From positions 124,001-188,000 of the forward strand of contig NZ_CP176395.1 in assembly GCF_046244365.1 (NCBI RefSeq): a stretch of DNA of 64,000 nt, given 5' to 3'. Origin of the DNA: Paenibacillus_V sp046244365. GTDB lineage: Bacteria; Bacillota; Bacilli; Paenibacillales; NBRC-103111. How positions within the stretch are numbered: the first letter of the stretch is position 1; each line of letters starts with the position of its first letter. Position numbers and translations under genes: made by a program. The notes under the pieces are model-generated. The model was given only the letters and a program-made list of their open reading frames with translations, searched no databases and was not told where the DNA came from. Below are positions 44,396-53,093 of the stretch, one piece after another.

Positions 44396-45349
44396 TCAAT
44401 AGACGCCCTCCTCGCCGAATTTTTTGGCTAAATAATTGGCTCCTGCGACAAGTACGAAGCCGACCACCGATTTGAACACGCCGATGGCGGTGCTGTAGCT
44501 GAATTGCCCTTGCGTAATGCCGCTCGTATACACATACGTGTCAAACACCTCGCCGACTTCCCGGTTAAGCGGGTTGAGCATCAGGTAGATCTGCTCGAAG
44601 CCGTTGTCGAGGAACGTGCCCAGCCGCAGGATGAGCAGAATCACGATCACGTTCCGGATCGACGGCAGCGTAATATGCCACAGCTGACGCCAACGGCTGG
44701 CTCCGTCCATGCGGGCCGCCTCGTACATTTGCGGATCGACTCCAGCCAAGGCGGCGAGGAAAATGATCGTCCCCCAGCCGGTCTCCTTCCAGATCACCTC
44801 CGCCGTTATTAGCGTACGAAACCAATCCGCGCTTTCCAGCAAGTTGATTTGCTTACCCGTCGACGCCTTCATCCATTCGGTAAATAGGCCGCCCTCCGAG
44901 GTAAAGAAAATGTAGGCGATCCCGACCACGACAACCCAGGAGACGAAATGCGGAATATAGATGAGCGTCTGGACGAATCGTTTGTACGCTTCCTTCCTGA
45001 CTTCGTTCAGGAGCAGGGCGATGACGATCGGCATCGGGAAGAAAAACACGATATTATAGATGGCCAAAACAAACGTGTTTTTGAGCAGCATGCCGAATAC
45101 CGGATTCGTGAAAAACCGCTCGAAATGCTTGAACCCTACCCATTCGCTGCCCGTAAAGCCGAGGAAGGGCTGATAGTTTTTGAAGCCGATCAATACGCCC
45201 CACATCGGTACGTACTTAAAAAGAAGGAAGTAAGCGATACCGGGTATCAGCATGAAGTACAGCCAGCGATCCCGGATGAACGGCCGGACCCACCGTTTCC
45301 GCTCCATGCGTTCGTTCAGCATCCGGGTTGGCAATGGGTTAGACTGCAA
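44396..45349 (-). CDS. Sugar ABC transporter permease (LplB/YteP type)
   Basis: A 317-residue permease: N-terminal WLYFMLIPGIAYFLLFKYVPMWG and the EAA loop DPQMYEAARMDGASRWRQLWHITLPSI. TTG 45349 was chosen because AAGGAGGG lies 6-7 nt upstream, giving the family length. The longer in-frame reading runs into the dispersed repeat at 45424-45508. It is the first gene of the operon. Confidence 0.9.
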   Translation of the reverse strand: MQSNPLPTRMLNERMERKRWVRPFIRDRWLYFMLIPGIAYFLLFKYVPMWGVLIGFKNYQPFLGFTGSEWVGFKHFERFFTNPVFGMLLKNTFVLAIYNIVFFFPMPIVIALLLNEVRKEAYKRFVQTLIYIPHFVSWVVVVGIAYIFFTSEGGLFTEWMKASTGKQINLLESADWFRTLITAEVIWKETGWGTIIFLAALAGVDPQMYEAARMDGASRWRQLWHITLPSIRNVIVILLILRLGTFLDNGFEQIYLMLNPLNREVGEVFDTYVYTSGITQGQFSYSTAIGVFKSVVGFVLVAGANYLAKKFGEEGVY

Positions 45350-45423
45350 ATGGAAGCCCTCCTTGATTCTTAATTCGTCGCTTTCGTTGTACTTCGCAGC
45401 GGGTTGCCGCCAGCGTTTTCTCA

Positions 45424-45508
45424 AAATGTCAGAAAGGATATCCTCCGCCGATTGTTCCATTTCTCGGCAAACGTCAGGTATCAAAGACGCCGAATGCGTT
45501 TATCCTTG
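45424..45508 (-). repeat. Dispersed 86-bp repeat, copy B
   Basis: The reverse complement matches copy A (24068-24153) at about 80% over 85 nt with one gap. It sits 75 nt upstream of the lplB-like start. The neighbouring 45509-45640 contains two small dyads with a shared core: TCTA/TAGA around TAATCAC, and CCCTA/TAGGG around TAATCAT. Confidence 0.7.
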
Positions 45509-45641
45509 TGGGACTATCATCGCTTGGAGCCGGGTAACCGTCTATAATCACTAGAGCCCCTTTTGGCGATTAGGCTGGGGGGCGGCCGGTTTCGGGGGCA
45601 ATAATCATCACGGACCCTATAATCATTAGGGCGCTGTAGGC

Positions 45642-45687
45642 AAAAAATCCCCGAGTAGCGCGCCATGCGGGCGTTTCCTCGGGGATT
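45642..45687 (-). terminator. Intrinsic terminator of the AraC-type regulator
   Basis: AATCCCCGAG (45646-45655) pairs perfectly with CTCGGGGATT (45678-45687). A T-run follows on the minus strand (A-run 45642-45647). Confidence 0.9.
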
Positions 45688-45700
45688 GCAGGTATGTCGA

Positions 45701-47962
45701 TCATTTCTCTTGCCGTTTGCGGTAGTCGCCGGGCGTCATTCCCTCCACTTTGCGGAACTGGCGAATGAAATTTTGCGAGTTGTTGTACATGAGCCTCTCG
45801 GCGATTTCTGAAATTTTCATATCGGTTTCGGACAACCATTTTCGTGCAACCGTCATCCGGTGCATGGACAAATATTCACTGAAGCTGATGCCGGTTCCTT
45901 TGCGGAACACCCGCTTAATATAGGACGGATGGTAGTTCAGCAGAGAGGCGCACGCTTCCAGCGTCAAGTCCGTATCGTATTTCTCGTGAATGATCGCAAC
46001 GATCTCGTCCGAGAGGCGCTTATACTGCGCATCGTTCCGGTTCTCGATCGATTCGATGACCGGTACGATCAGCGCTGCGGAGAGCCAGGCTTCGACTTCC
46101 TGAAGCGTCTTGATGGCGAACAGCTGTTTAAATAAGCTTTGCTCTTCCGCAAGCGCGGCAAGAGCTTGTCCCGAGTCCTCGGCGAACCGGACGATATCGG
46201 CAAGCAGCCTCGATAAGAATAGCTCGTAGTGCCGGGGCGTCAGCTCCATCGCGGCGATGTCAGCCATAAACTGCTTCAGGCACAGCTCCGCCTTTTCACG
46301 GTCGGCCATACGCATCGCGTCGTACAGCTCGCTTGCGCTTCTGGAGGGGTACGGAGGCTGCATGGCTTCGCCGTGCAGGACGTCTTCGATGTGCAAAATA
46401 ATCCGGTGGCCGAGCTTGATCCGGTAATTGAGCGCCTCGATGCCTTCGCGGAACGCCTGCGGGGCCTTCGCGACCTCCCGGAACGGCCTGCTGATCCCGA
46501 TGCTGACCTGCAGGTCCAGCAGCTCCTTGACGGTCTGCTGTATTTTCTCGGCGCACCCGAAAATAAAGCTTTTGAAATCCGCCTCACTCTCCTCAAACCC
46601 GCACAGCAACGTGACTTGAGACTGGTCTACCGGTACCGGCGTAAATTGAAGCTTTGCCGGAATGAGATCCCTGACGATATTGTTGATGGCGAACATAAGC
46701 AGGTCATGGTCTTGCTTCCGATAGCGCGTCCCTTCCAGCGTATCGATTTCCAGCGTTAAGACGCACAGCCATCTCCACTCGACCGGAAACGAGAATGGGG
46801 GCAGCTGCTCCTGGATATCCTGAGCCGTCAACTCGTTCCGGAACAGCTTTTGCATGAAAAACAGCTTCAATTGCTGGATTTGCGTCTCGATCTGCCCGGA
46901 CATCTGAAGCTGCGTATCCTGCAGCGACCGAATGCGGTCCCCGATAAACGTAAATTCGTCGCTTCTCGCTTTGCCGGACGGCGGCTCCACCGGGCCGAGC
47001 ACGGATTGGAACAGCTTGCGTACTGGGTTGTACATACGTTTGGAGCCAAAAAGCGCCGAAATCAGAATGATAAAGAAAAGGACGAAGCAAGTCAGCAGCG
47101 TGATCCAGCCGATGGAGCGGGAATCCTTCGTTATTTCGCCGATGGACACGACGGAGAAATAAGTCCAACCCGTATAGGACGACTTTCGGTAAATGACGCT
47201 GATATCGCCGTCAGCCGACGATGCGGACAGGACGCCGCTGTCTTTGTCCGACTGTTTGGCTCTCTGGATATAGGAAAGCCCCGAAACGTCGCTGGCGAGC
47301 TTGGACGAATCTTCATGCGCCAGGATACGGTCGCTGCTATCGACAATCATGATCGTATGGCCTTTTTGCTCGAGCGTCACCATCTTTTGCAGGTACTGGA
47401 CAGGAATCTGCAGGACGACGATGCCCTCGGGCGGCGAGAAGGTGGTCGGAAGCTTTTTGATCAGACTGACGAACGTTCGCCCGTTTACGTTTTCCCGCAG
47501 CCAGTAGGAATGGTTGGGGAGTCTAAGATAAGCTTGCATGCGTTCCGCATAATCGCTTGAGCTGAATTTGGCCAGGCCGTCGTTGTTAAGGATCCAGTCT
47601 TGAGCGGAGCTGATCAAGGATACGTTCTCAATCCCGAACTCGAACGTCTTCATGTACCACAAGTTGCGTAAAATTTCTTCCACCTCGAGAAAGTCGCGCG
47701 GAGCGAGCGGTTTGCGGATGGCATTCTTAAAAAGCGTCGTATTGGCATATTGGATGACCATATTGTCCACCGTCTTCAGTTCCTGCTCGACGCGGAGCTG
47801 AATTTGCTGGAGAAGCTGCATGTTGCTTTCGGTGACCTTGGCCTGAATCATGTCGGACGATTTCATATAAGAGAACGCGCCGAGCAGCATGACTGGCAGA
47901 ATCGAAAGAATGAAACTGAACAGAAACAGCCGGTTCAAATATCGGGAAGATTTGAAGATCAT
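45701..47962 (-). CDS. AraC-family regulator with extracellular sensor domain
   Basis: A 753-residue membrane-bound regulator. The first membrane segment lies at about residues 12-32, an extracytoplasmic Cache-like domain at 35-280, and the second membrane segment at 290-312. The cytoplasmic part ends in an AraC double helix-turn-helix (about 650-750, LTLEACASLLNYHPSYIKRVFRK; MKISEIAERLMYNNSQNFIRQF). Such one-piece sensors sit next to sugar ABC importers in Paenibacillus, so it probably controls the genes at 41861-45349. GAGAGGGG precedes the ATG. Confidence 0.9.
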   Translation of the reverse strand: MIFKSSRYLNRLFLFSFILSILPVMLLGAFSYMKSSDMIQAKVTESNMQLLQQIQLRVEQELKTVDNMVIQYANTTLFKNAIRKPLAPRDFLEVEEILRNLWYMKTFEFGIENVSLISSAQDWILNNDGLAKFSSSDYAERMQAYLRLPNHSYWLRENVNGRTFVSLIKKLPTTFSPPEGIVVLQIPVQYLQKMVTLEQKGHTIMIVDSSDRILAHEDSSKLASDVSGLSYIQRAKQSDKDSGVLSASSADGDISVIYRKSSYTGWTYFSVVSIGEITKDSRSIGWITLLTCFVLFFIILISALFGSKRMYNPVRKLFQSVLGPVEPPSGKARSDEFTFIGDRIRSLQDTQLQMSGQIETQIQQLKLFFMQKLFRNELTAQDIQEQLPPFSFPVEWRWLCVLTLEIDTLEGTRYRKQDHDLLMFAINNIVRDLIPAKLQFTPVPVDQSQVTLLCGFEESEADFKSFIFGCAEKIQQTVKELLDLQVSIGISRPFREVAKAPQAFREGIEALNYRIKLGHRIILHIEDVLHGEAMQPPYPSRSASELYDAMRMADREKAELCLKQFMADIAAMELTPRHYELFLSRLLADIVRFAEDSGQALAALAEEQSLFKQLFAIKTLQEVEAWLSAALIVPVIESIENRNDAQYKRLSDEIVAIIHEKYDTDLTLEACASLLNYHPSYIKRVFRKGTGISFSEYLSMHRMTVARKWLSETDMKISEIAERLMYNNSQNFIRQFRKVEGMTPGDYRKRQEK

Positions 47963-48065
47963 TGCGGCCCCTCTCGGCGCATGTGCGGCCTCTTTTTTTA
48001 GAAAGTATATCGAGTAAGGGACGGGAAGGGAATGGCAAAATGTTAGCCGTAGACGTAATTTCCAA

Positions 48066-48093
48066 TTGAATGATACTCAAATTTGAATATAAT
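48066..48093 (+). promoter_or_regulatory. Promoter with overlapping palindromic operator for the MFS-PadR operon
   Basis: TTGAAT (48066-48071), a 16-nt spacer and TATAAT (48088-48093). The 18-bp near-perfect palindrome ATACTCAAATTTGAATAT (48073-48090, one mismatch) fills the spacer. It is a natural site for the PadR regulator encoded in the operon. Confidence 0.68.
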
Positions 48094-48127
48094 AATTTGT
48101 ATAATGGAAAGTAAAGGAGTGGAGTAC

Positions 48128-49669
48128 ATGGATGTCAAAAAATCGAACGTCAAGCTGACCGTTGTCGGCTTGATGCTCGGACTGCTGCTGGCCGCGCTCG
48201 ATCAAACGATCGTTTCCACGGCGATGCCGACGATTCTGAAGGAATTCGGGGGGCTGGATAAGCTTGTATGGGTGTATTCCGCGTACCTGATAACGAGTGT
48301 GGCGGGCATGCCGATCTTCGGCAAGCTGTCCGATATGTACGGCAGGAAACGGTTCTATTTGCTCGGCCTGGTCGTGTTCATGATCGGCTCGGCGCTCTGC
48401 GGGACGGCGCAAAGCATGGAGCAGCTGATCACGTACCGCGCGATTCAAGGGATCGGCGGGGGCGCTTTGATGCCGATCGTGTTTACGATCATTTTCGATA
48501 TTTTTCCGGCAGAGAAGCGGGGGAAGATGCAAGGACTGTTCGGCGCGATGTTCGGCATTTCCAGCGTATTGGGACCGCTCGCGGGCGCTTTTTTCACCGA
48601 TTATGTGAATTGGCGCTGGTGCTTCTATATCAACTTGCCGCTTGGCGTCATCTCCTTCCTGGTGATTACGGCATGCTATCACGAGTCGAAAACGCATGTG
48701 AAGCAGCGGATCGACTGGGCCGGCACGGTGCTGATGGTCGGAGCGATCTTATGCTTGTTGTTCGGCCTCGAGCTGGGCGGCAAGGAATATGCCTGGGACT
48801 CTTGGCAAATTGTCGGGCTGCTCGGCGGTTTTGTCGTTCTGCTTATCGCCTTCTTGCTTACGGAAAGAGCGGTCGCGGATCCGCTGATTTCCATGGGGCT
48901 GTTCCGCAACCGGTTGTTTAGCTCCAGCATGGGCATCGCTTTTCTCTATGGCGCCATCATGATATCGGGTGCAACGTACATCCCGTTGTTTATTCAAGGC
49001 GTGTTCGGAGGCAGTGCGACGAGCGCGGGCCTCGTTCTTACCCCGATGATGCTGGGCGTCGTTGCGAGCAGCGCGATCGGAGGCCGTTTTATCGGCCGGT
49101 TATCTTATCGAAACATTATGCTAGGCTCCGTCGTACTAATCATTATAGCTCTGCTTCTGCTCGGCACGATCGGGATCGATACGCCTCGCTGGCAGGTCAC
49201 GCTGTATATGATCGTCATGGGGTTAGGCGCCGGCACGTCGTTTCCGGTCATCTCGATTTCGGCTCTGCACAAAATCCCGATGAACAAGCGCGGCAGCGTC
49301 AATTCGATGAACCAATTTTTCCGGACGATCGGCTCGGCGATCGGCATTACGATATTCGGCACGATTCAGTCGCATCAGCTGAAGGCGGGGCTTACGGATA
49401 TCGTTCCGCCTCAGTTTGCGGACCAGATCGGCGACGGACGCGGGCTTTTGCAGGATACGGTCAAGCAAATGTTTCCGGCGGACGCTTATCATAAGCTAAT
49501 GAGCGTGCTGGCGGATTCGATTTCCTACGTGTACCAATGGTCGATCGTGATCGGCGTTCTTGCCTTCCTGTTCATTCTGTTTATGGGCAAGGCAAGAATG
49601 GAGATTCCCGCTAAGAGCCACGTAAACGAGAAGGCAGGCGAACAACCGATCGTTCAGCCGGGGCATTAA
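48128..49669 (+). CDS. MFS drug exporter, DHA2 (14-TM) family
   Basis: A 513-residue proton-coupled multidrug efflux protein with about 14 membrane segments. LAALDQTIVSTAMPTIL is the DHA2 motif D1 and GKLSDMYGRKRFYLLG is motif A; the antiporter motif lies near FGAMFGISSVLGPLAGAFF. ATG 48128 follows AAAGGAGTGGAG. It is followed by a padR gene, as is common for inducible efflux pumps. Confidence 0.94.
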   Translation: MDVKKSNVKLTVVGLMLGLLLAALDQTIVSTAMPTILKEFGGLDKLVWVYSAYLITSVAGMPIFGKLSDMYGRKRFYLLGLVVFMIGSALCGTAQSMEQLITYRAIQGIGGGALMPIVFTIIFDIFPAEKRGKMQGLFGAMFGISSVLGPLAGAFFTDYVNWRWCFYINLPLGVISFLVITACYHESKTHVKQRIDWAGTVLMVGAILCLLFGLELGGKEYAWDSWQIVGLLGGFVVLLIAFLLTERAVADPLISMGLFRNRLFSSSMGIAFLYGAIMISGATYIPLFIQGVFGGSATSAGLVLTPMMLGVVASSAIGGRFIGRLSYRNIMLGSVVLIIIALLLLGTIGIDTPRWQVTLYMIVMGLGAGTSFPVISISALHKIPMNKRGSVNSMNQFFRTIGSAIGITIFGTIQSHQLKAGLTDIVPPQFADQIGDGRGLLQDTVKQMFPADAYHKLMSVLADSISYVYQWSIVIGVLAFLFILFMGKARMEIPAKSHVNEKAGEQPIVQPGH

Positions 49670-49701
49670 GGGCAGGCTAAACGCAATGAAGGAAAAGGCA
49701 G

Positions 49702-50274
49702 GTGAAGGGCTTGTCCATCAAACTGGCCATTCTCGGACTTCTTATGGAGGCGGACAGCCACCCCTACGAAATTAGGCAGAAAATGAAAGAACGCGCGATG
49801 GATCAGTATATGAAGATTCAGGACGGCTCGCTTTATTACGCAATCGACCAGTTGAAGAAAGAAGGCTCCGTAACCGTCGTAGACGTCATCCGCGAGGGCA
49901 GCCGTCCGGACAAAACGATCTACCGCATAACGGACAAGGGGAAAACGAAGTTCGAAAAGCTGCTGCTCGACCAATTCAAGGAAGGCGTCAAAGTGAACAA
50001 TCCCCTGTATGCGGCTGTCGTATTTTCCCGTCATGCGGATTCGAAGCTGATCGCGCGCAAGCTGGAGGAGCATATCATCGAAGTGGAAGCTTATACGGTA
50101 CGGATGAAGGGCGTGTACGAGGAGCATGTGGGGACCGTTCCCCGTTCCACGCTGCATCTGATGTGGGGGCTTTACGACCATGCCAGAACGGAATTGAAAT
50201 GGCTGAAACGGCTCTATGAGGATACCAAAGCAGGACGTCTTGGCGAGTTTGGCAAAGGGCTTGACGTGGAGTAG
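49702..50274 (+). CDS. PadR-family transcriptional regulator
   Basis: A 190-residue cytoplasmic regulator. The N-terminal winged helix (KLAILGLLMEADSHPYEIRQKM, DGSLYYAIDQLKKEGSV) is typical PadR, followed by a helical C-terminal dimerisation domain. GTG 49702 or TTG 49711 could be the start. It probably represses its own operon via the palindrome at 48073-48090. Confidence 0.92.
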   Translation: MKGLSIKLAILGLLMEADSHPYEIRQKMKERAMDQYMKIQDGSLYYAIDQLKKEGSVTVVDVIREGSRPDKTIYRITDKGKTKFEKLLLDQFKEGVKVNNPLYAAVVFSRHADSKLIARKLEEHIIEVEAYTVRMKGVYEEHVGTVPRSTLHLMWGLYDHARTELKWLKRLYEDTKAGRLGEFGKGLDVE

Positions 50275-50284
50275 GGCAAAACGA

Positions 50285-50333
50285 AGGGGCAGCCTCTCGA
50301 GGGAATTTAACGCTTGAGGGGCAGCTCCTTTTT
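50285..50333 (+). terminator. Intrinsic terminator after padR
   Basis: AGGGGC/GCTCCT (50285-50290/50324-50329) encloses GCCTCTCGAG/CTTGAGGGGC (50292-50301/50313-50322), with an A-A mismatch and a few G-U pairs, then T-run. Confidence 0.8.
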
Positions 50334-50594
50334 GCTTGAATTTCCGGTTGCCGCAGTTATAAATGTTCGATGAAATGGACAATTTATACTTACGCGACAA
50401 ATTGGAGAAATCTTTGTTTATCGAAAAGAAGTCGGCACCTCGTTGATCGATAGTGTAGTATCCTTCAAATCGTTCTTGCCAGATGAGCTTGGAAATAAAT
50501 AAAAGGCGAATCGCCGGCCGAAAAAGGAAGCGAAACATAGTCAATGCCTGTCCGGACGGCAATCGTGACAATGTTGTTACAAATCGAGAAAGCA

Positions 50595-50623
50595 CTTGCA
50601 TCCATTGTCCGCACAGGCTAACA
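50595..50623 (+). promoter_or_regulatory. Candidate sigma-A promoter of the small membrane protein
   Basis: TTGCAT (50595-50600), a 17-nt spacer and TAACAT (50618-50623), 40 nt before the start. The stretch 50334-50594 has no recognised feature. Confidence 0.5.
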
Positions 50624-50662
50624 TAGGATAAGATGCACTATTCATGTAAAGGGGGGCCCAAT

Positions 50663-50875
50663 ATGTTCTGGGCTGCAGAAGCAGCGAGTTCTTCGACAAC
50701 TCACTTTGATCCATTCGATGCGTTCATAATAGTGTTCACCCTGATCATTGCTTTGGCTGTCGTGCGTACGATTACGGCAAAGCAAAAAAACCTGCTCGCG
50801 ATCGCTTTCAGCGTCGTGAGTCTGCTCGTATTCCTTGTTATGGATTACGTTATGGTTCAGAACTGGATGAGCTGA
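50663..50875 (+). CDS. Small membrane protein of unknown function
   Basis: A 70-residue protein with two predicted membrane segments (about 18-38 and 46-66) and a basic turn RTITAKQKN between them, suggesting a hairpin with a cytoplasmic loop. I do not recognise a family. GTAAAGGGGGG is a strong Shine-Dalgarno, which supports a real gene. It stands alone between the MFS-padR operon and the repeat array. Confidence 0.72.
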   Translation: MFWAAEAASSSTTHFDPFDAFIIVFTLIIALAVVRTITAKQKNLLAIAFSVVSLLVFLVMDYVMVQNWMS

Positions 50876-50984
50876 CACGAGGCCGTTTGGCCGGGACGAG
50901 CTTCCCGGAGACGGATATGCAGCGTGCAAAAGCAAGAGCGAGGGAACTTCCCTTGCTCTTTTTGTTTTTGCCCTCCTTCGAGGT

Positions 50985-51850
50985 CCGCTAAAATCAAAAC
51001 GGCACCGTGCACTAAGCAAGGCGCCGCCAGGGTTGAAGAATGAACGCCGCAGGGTTGCGGGTATCCCTTGGAGGAGCGGAGCGGCCGCCTTTGTACTCGG
51101 GAAATAACCGCGGCTAAGCGGATTCGATCGAAATTTCCCGAGGACAAGAGTGGCTGGAAAGGGAACCCGTGAGCCCGGAAGGCCCATCATTCTTTTCCTT
51201 TTATTCCCGGGCCCGCAAAAATAAAAACGGCACCGTGCCATAAGGACGGTGCCATCGGATTGTAGGCAACGGAGGGCCGAAGAATGAACGCCGCAGGGCT
51301 GTGGGTATCCCTTGGAAGAGCGGAGCGGCCGCCTTTGTACTCGGGAAATAACCGCGGCTAAGCGGATTCGATCGAAATTTCCCGAGGACAAGAGTGGCTG
51401 GAAAGGGAAACCCGTGAGCCCGGAAGGCCCATCATTCTTTTCCTTTTATTCCCGGGCCCGCAAAAATAAAAACGGCACCGTGCCATAAGGACGGTGCCGC
51501 CAGGTTTGCTTGCTACGGTGGGTTGAAGAAATGAACGCCGCAGGGCTGCCCGTGAGCCCGGATGGCCTATCATTCTTTTCCTTCATCCCGGGCCCGCAAA
51601 AATAAAAACGGCACCGTGCCATAAGGACGGTGCCGCCAGGTTTGCTTGCTACGGTGGGTTGAAGAATGAACGCCGCAGGGCTGCGGGTATCCCTTGGAAG
51701 AGCGGAGCGGCCGCCTTTGTACTCGGGAAATAACCGCGGCTAGGCGGATTCAATCGAAATTTCCCGAGGACAAGAGTGGCTGGAAAGGGATACCCGTGAG
51801 CCCGGAAGGCCCATCATTCTTTTCCTTTTACCCCTGGCCCTGGAGGGAGA
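50985..51850. repeat. Tandem array of about 244-bp units carrying terminator-like hairpins
   Basis: Four units are seen. The marker TGAACGCCGCAGGG recurs at 51041, 51285, 51532 and 51667 (steps of 244, 247 and 135). Each unit carries ACGGCACCGT/ACGGTGCC hairpins preceded by AAAAATAAAAA (terminators on the minus strand, e.g. 51217-51253). Three units also carry a foldback: CTCGGGAAAT/ATTTCCCGAG nested inside GGGTATCCCTT/AAGGGA(T)ACCC. Unit 3 lacks the foldback. No credible protein is encoded. The array lies downstream of the leftward isomerase gene; a degenerate inverted copy of the TTTTTATTTT-CGCCGGGCCC edge is at 51908-51930. Confidence 0.85.
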
Positions 51851-51930
51851 TACCCGCCGCTGCGGAAGTTCCGATTCTTTTGTTTACGTCCTTTTTCTCA
51901 ACGAGTGACGTTTTTATTTTCGCCGGGCCC

Positions 51931-52899
51931 CTACACCCACCACATTTCACCCAGAGGCTCCTTAATCAGCACCTGCTGCAGGTTTTGCACCGCTTTGCTG
52001 AAGCCTTCCTCGATGGACATAAGGCCGTCCTCATGCTCGATGCTGACGACATAGTCGTAGCCGACGAGACGAAGCGCGCTGATGATGTCCGCCCAAGTTT
52101 TCATGTCGTGGCCGTAGCCGACGGTCCGGAACTGCCAAGCGCGGTCCAGCATAAGCGTATAGGATTGCATGTCGGTCAAGCCGTGCTTATTGACGTTGAT
52201 CGGATCGATCGACGTATCCTTCGCATGGAAGTGATGAATCGCGCCGGCGCGGCCGAGAATGTGAATCGCTTGCACCGGATCGATGCCTTGCCACCACATG
52301 TGGCTAGGGTCGAGGTTCGCGCCGATCGCTTCGCCAGCCGCTTCACGCAAGCGGAGCAGCGTAGCCGGCGTGTGCACCGAGAAGCCGCCGTGCAGCTCAA
52401 GTCCGATTTTGACGCCGCGGTCGCTAGCGAACTTTGCGGTTTCGGTCCAGTACGGAATGACTTTATTTTCCCACTGCCAAGTGAGAATTTCCTGAAAATC
52501 GTTCGGCCAAGGGGCAACCGGCCAGTTCGGATACTTCGCATCTTCGTGGTCGCCGGGGCAGCCGGAGAACGTATTGACGACCGGCACCTCAAGGCGCTGC
52601 GCGAGCTCGATCGTTTTGGCGATAATATCCTGTGCTTCTTTGGCGATCGCTTTTTGCGGGTGAAGCGGGTTGCTGTGGCAGCTCAGCGCGCTGATGATGA
52701 GGCCGCGGGACTCAACCGCTTTCTTGAACGCGTTCAGCTTGCCGCTATCTGCGAGCAGCTCGTCCGGTTTGCAGTGAGCGTCGCCCGGATACGCGCCGGT
52801 ACCGATTTCAATGGCGCCAAGCCCTTTCGAGGCGATGTAATCGAGCGTTTCTTCAAAAGGCTTTTGCGAGAATAATACCGAAAATACTCCAAGTTTCAT
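51931..52899 (-). CDS. Sugar phosphate isomerase/epimerase (xylose-isomerase-like TIM barrel)
   Basis: A 322-residue AP-endonuclease-2/xylose-isomerase-fold protein: MKLGVFSVLFSQKPFEETLDYIASKGLGAIEIG at the start, metal-ligand motifs LELHGG and NLDPSHMWWQGID, then HFHAKDT and SIEHEDG. This branch acts on inositol or keto-sugar substrates in many Paenibacillus; the substrate here is unknown. GGAGGTG precedes the ATG. It lies 194 nt after the dlt-like operon in the same direction but has its own operator and promoter. Confidence 0.88.
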   Translation of the reverse strand: MKLGVFSVLFSQKPFEETLDYIASKGLGAIEIGTGAYPGDAHCKPDELLADSGKLNAFKKAVESRGLIISALSCHSNPLHPQKAIAKEAQDIIAKTIELAQRLEVPVVNTFSGCPGDHEDAKYPNWPVAPWPNDFQEILTWQWENKVIPYWTETAKFASDRGVKIGLELHGGFSVHTPATLLRLREAAGEAIGANLDPSHMWWQGIDPVQAIHILGRAGAIHHFHAKDTSIDPINVNKHGLTDMQSYTLMLDRAWQFRTVGYGHDMKTWADIISALRLVGYDYVVSIEHEDGLMSIEEGFSKAVQNLQQVLIKEPLGEMWWV

Positions 52900-52931
52900 G
52901 AGGACACCTCCGCGAATGGTAGAAAATCATA

Positions 52932-52955
52932 CAAAATGTACGCGTGTACATTTTG
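52932..52955 (-). promoter_or_regulatory. 24-bp dyad operator upstream of the isomerase gene
   Basis: CAAAATGTAC (52932-52941) and GTACATTTTG (52946-52955) are perfect inverted arms around a 4-bp centre. The TGTAC/GTACA core is typical of GntR/LacI-type operators. It lies 33 nt before the start codon and abuts a possible -10 (TATGAT on the minus strand, 52926-52931). Confidence 0.6.
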
Positions 52956-53074
52956 CCGAAAAAAGGACACGACGCTTGCATGGAAACCATTCGCCATCGC
53001 CGGTAGGGCCGTAGAGGCCGTTTGGCTAACGCGAAAATCCGCTGCAAAGCTCGTGCAGGTGTAGGACTCCTCAA

Positions 53075-53083
53075 ATTATAACA
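53075..53083 (-). promoter_or_regulatory. Extended -10 promoter candidate for the isomerase gene
   Basis: On the minus strand TGTTATAAT is a perfect extended -10 (TGnTATAAT). The -35 region is poor. It lies just after the MBOAT stop codon (53094). Confidence 0.45.
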
Positions 53084-53093
53084 TCATGGGCGT

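Noticed and set aside
44396..45484. Longer lplB-like permease starting at 45484
   Set aside because: The extra N-terminus is made of the dispersed repeat; the strong Shine-Dalgarno AAGGAGGG and family length support TTG 45349.
51200..51260. T-box riboswitch
   Set aside because: TGGCACCG on the minus strand resembles the T-box core, but the specifier stem and a downstream amino-acid gene on that strand are missing; a plain terminator fits.
50857..51391. Minus-strand protein genes with repeated peptide MSSGNFDRIRLAAVISRVQR
   Set aside because: These frames only reflect the tandem DNA repeat; they lack ribosome sites and read through the terminator hairpins.
50985..51850. CRISPR array
   Set aside because: The repeats are about 244 bp with nearly identical content throughout, not short repeats with unique spacers, and no cas genes are present.
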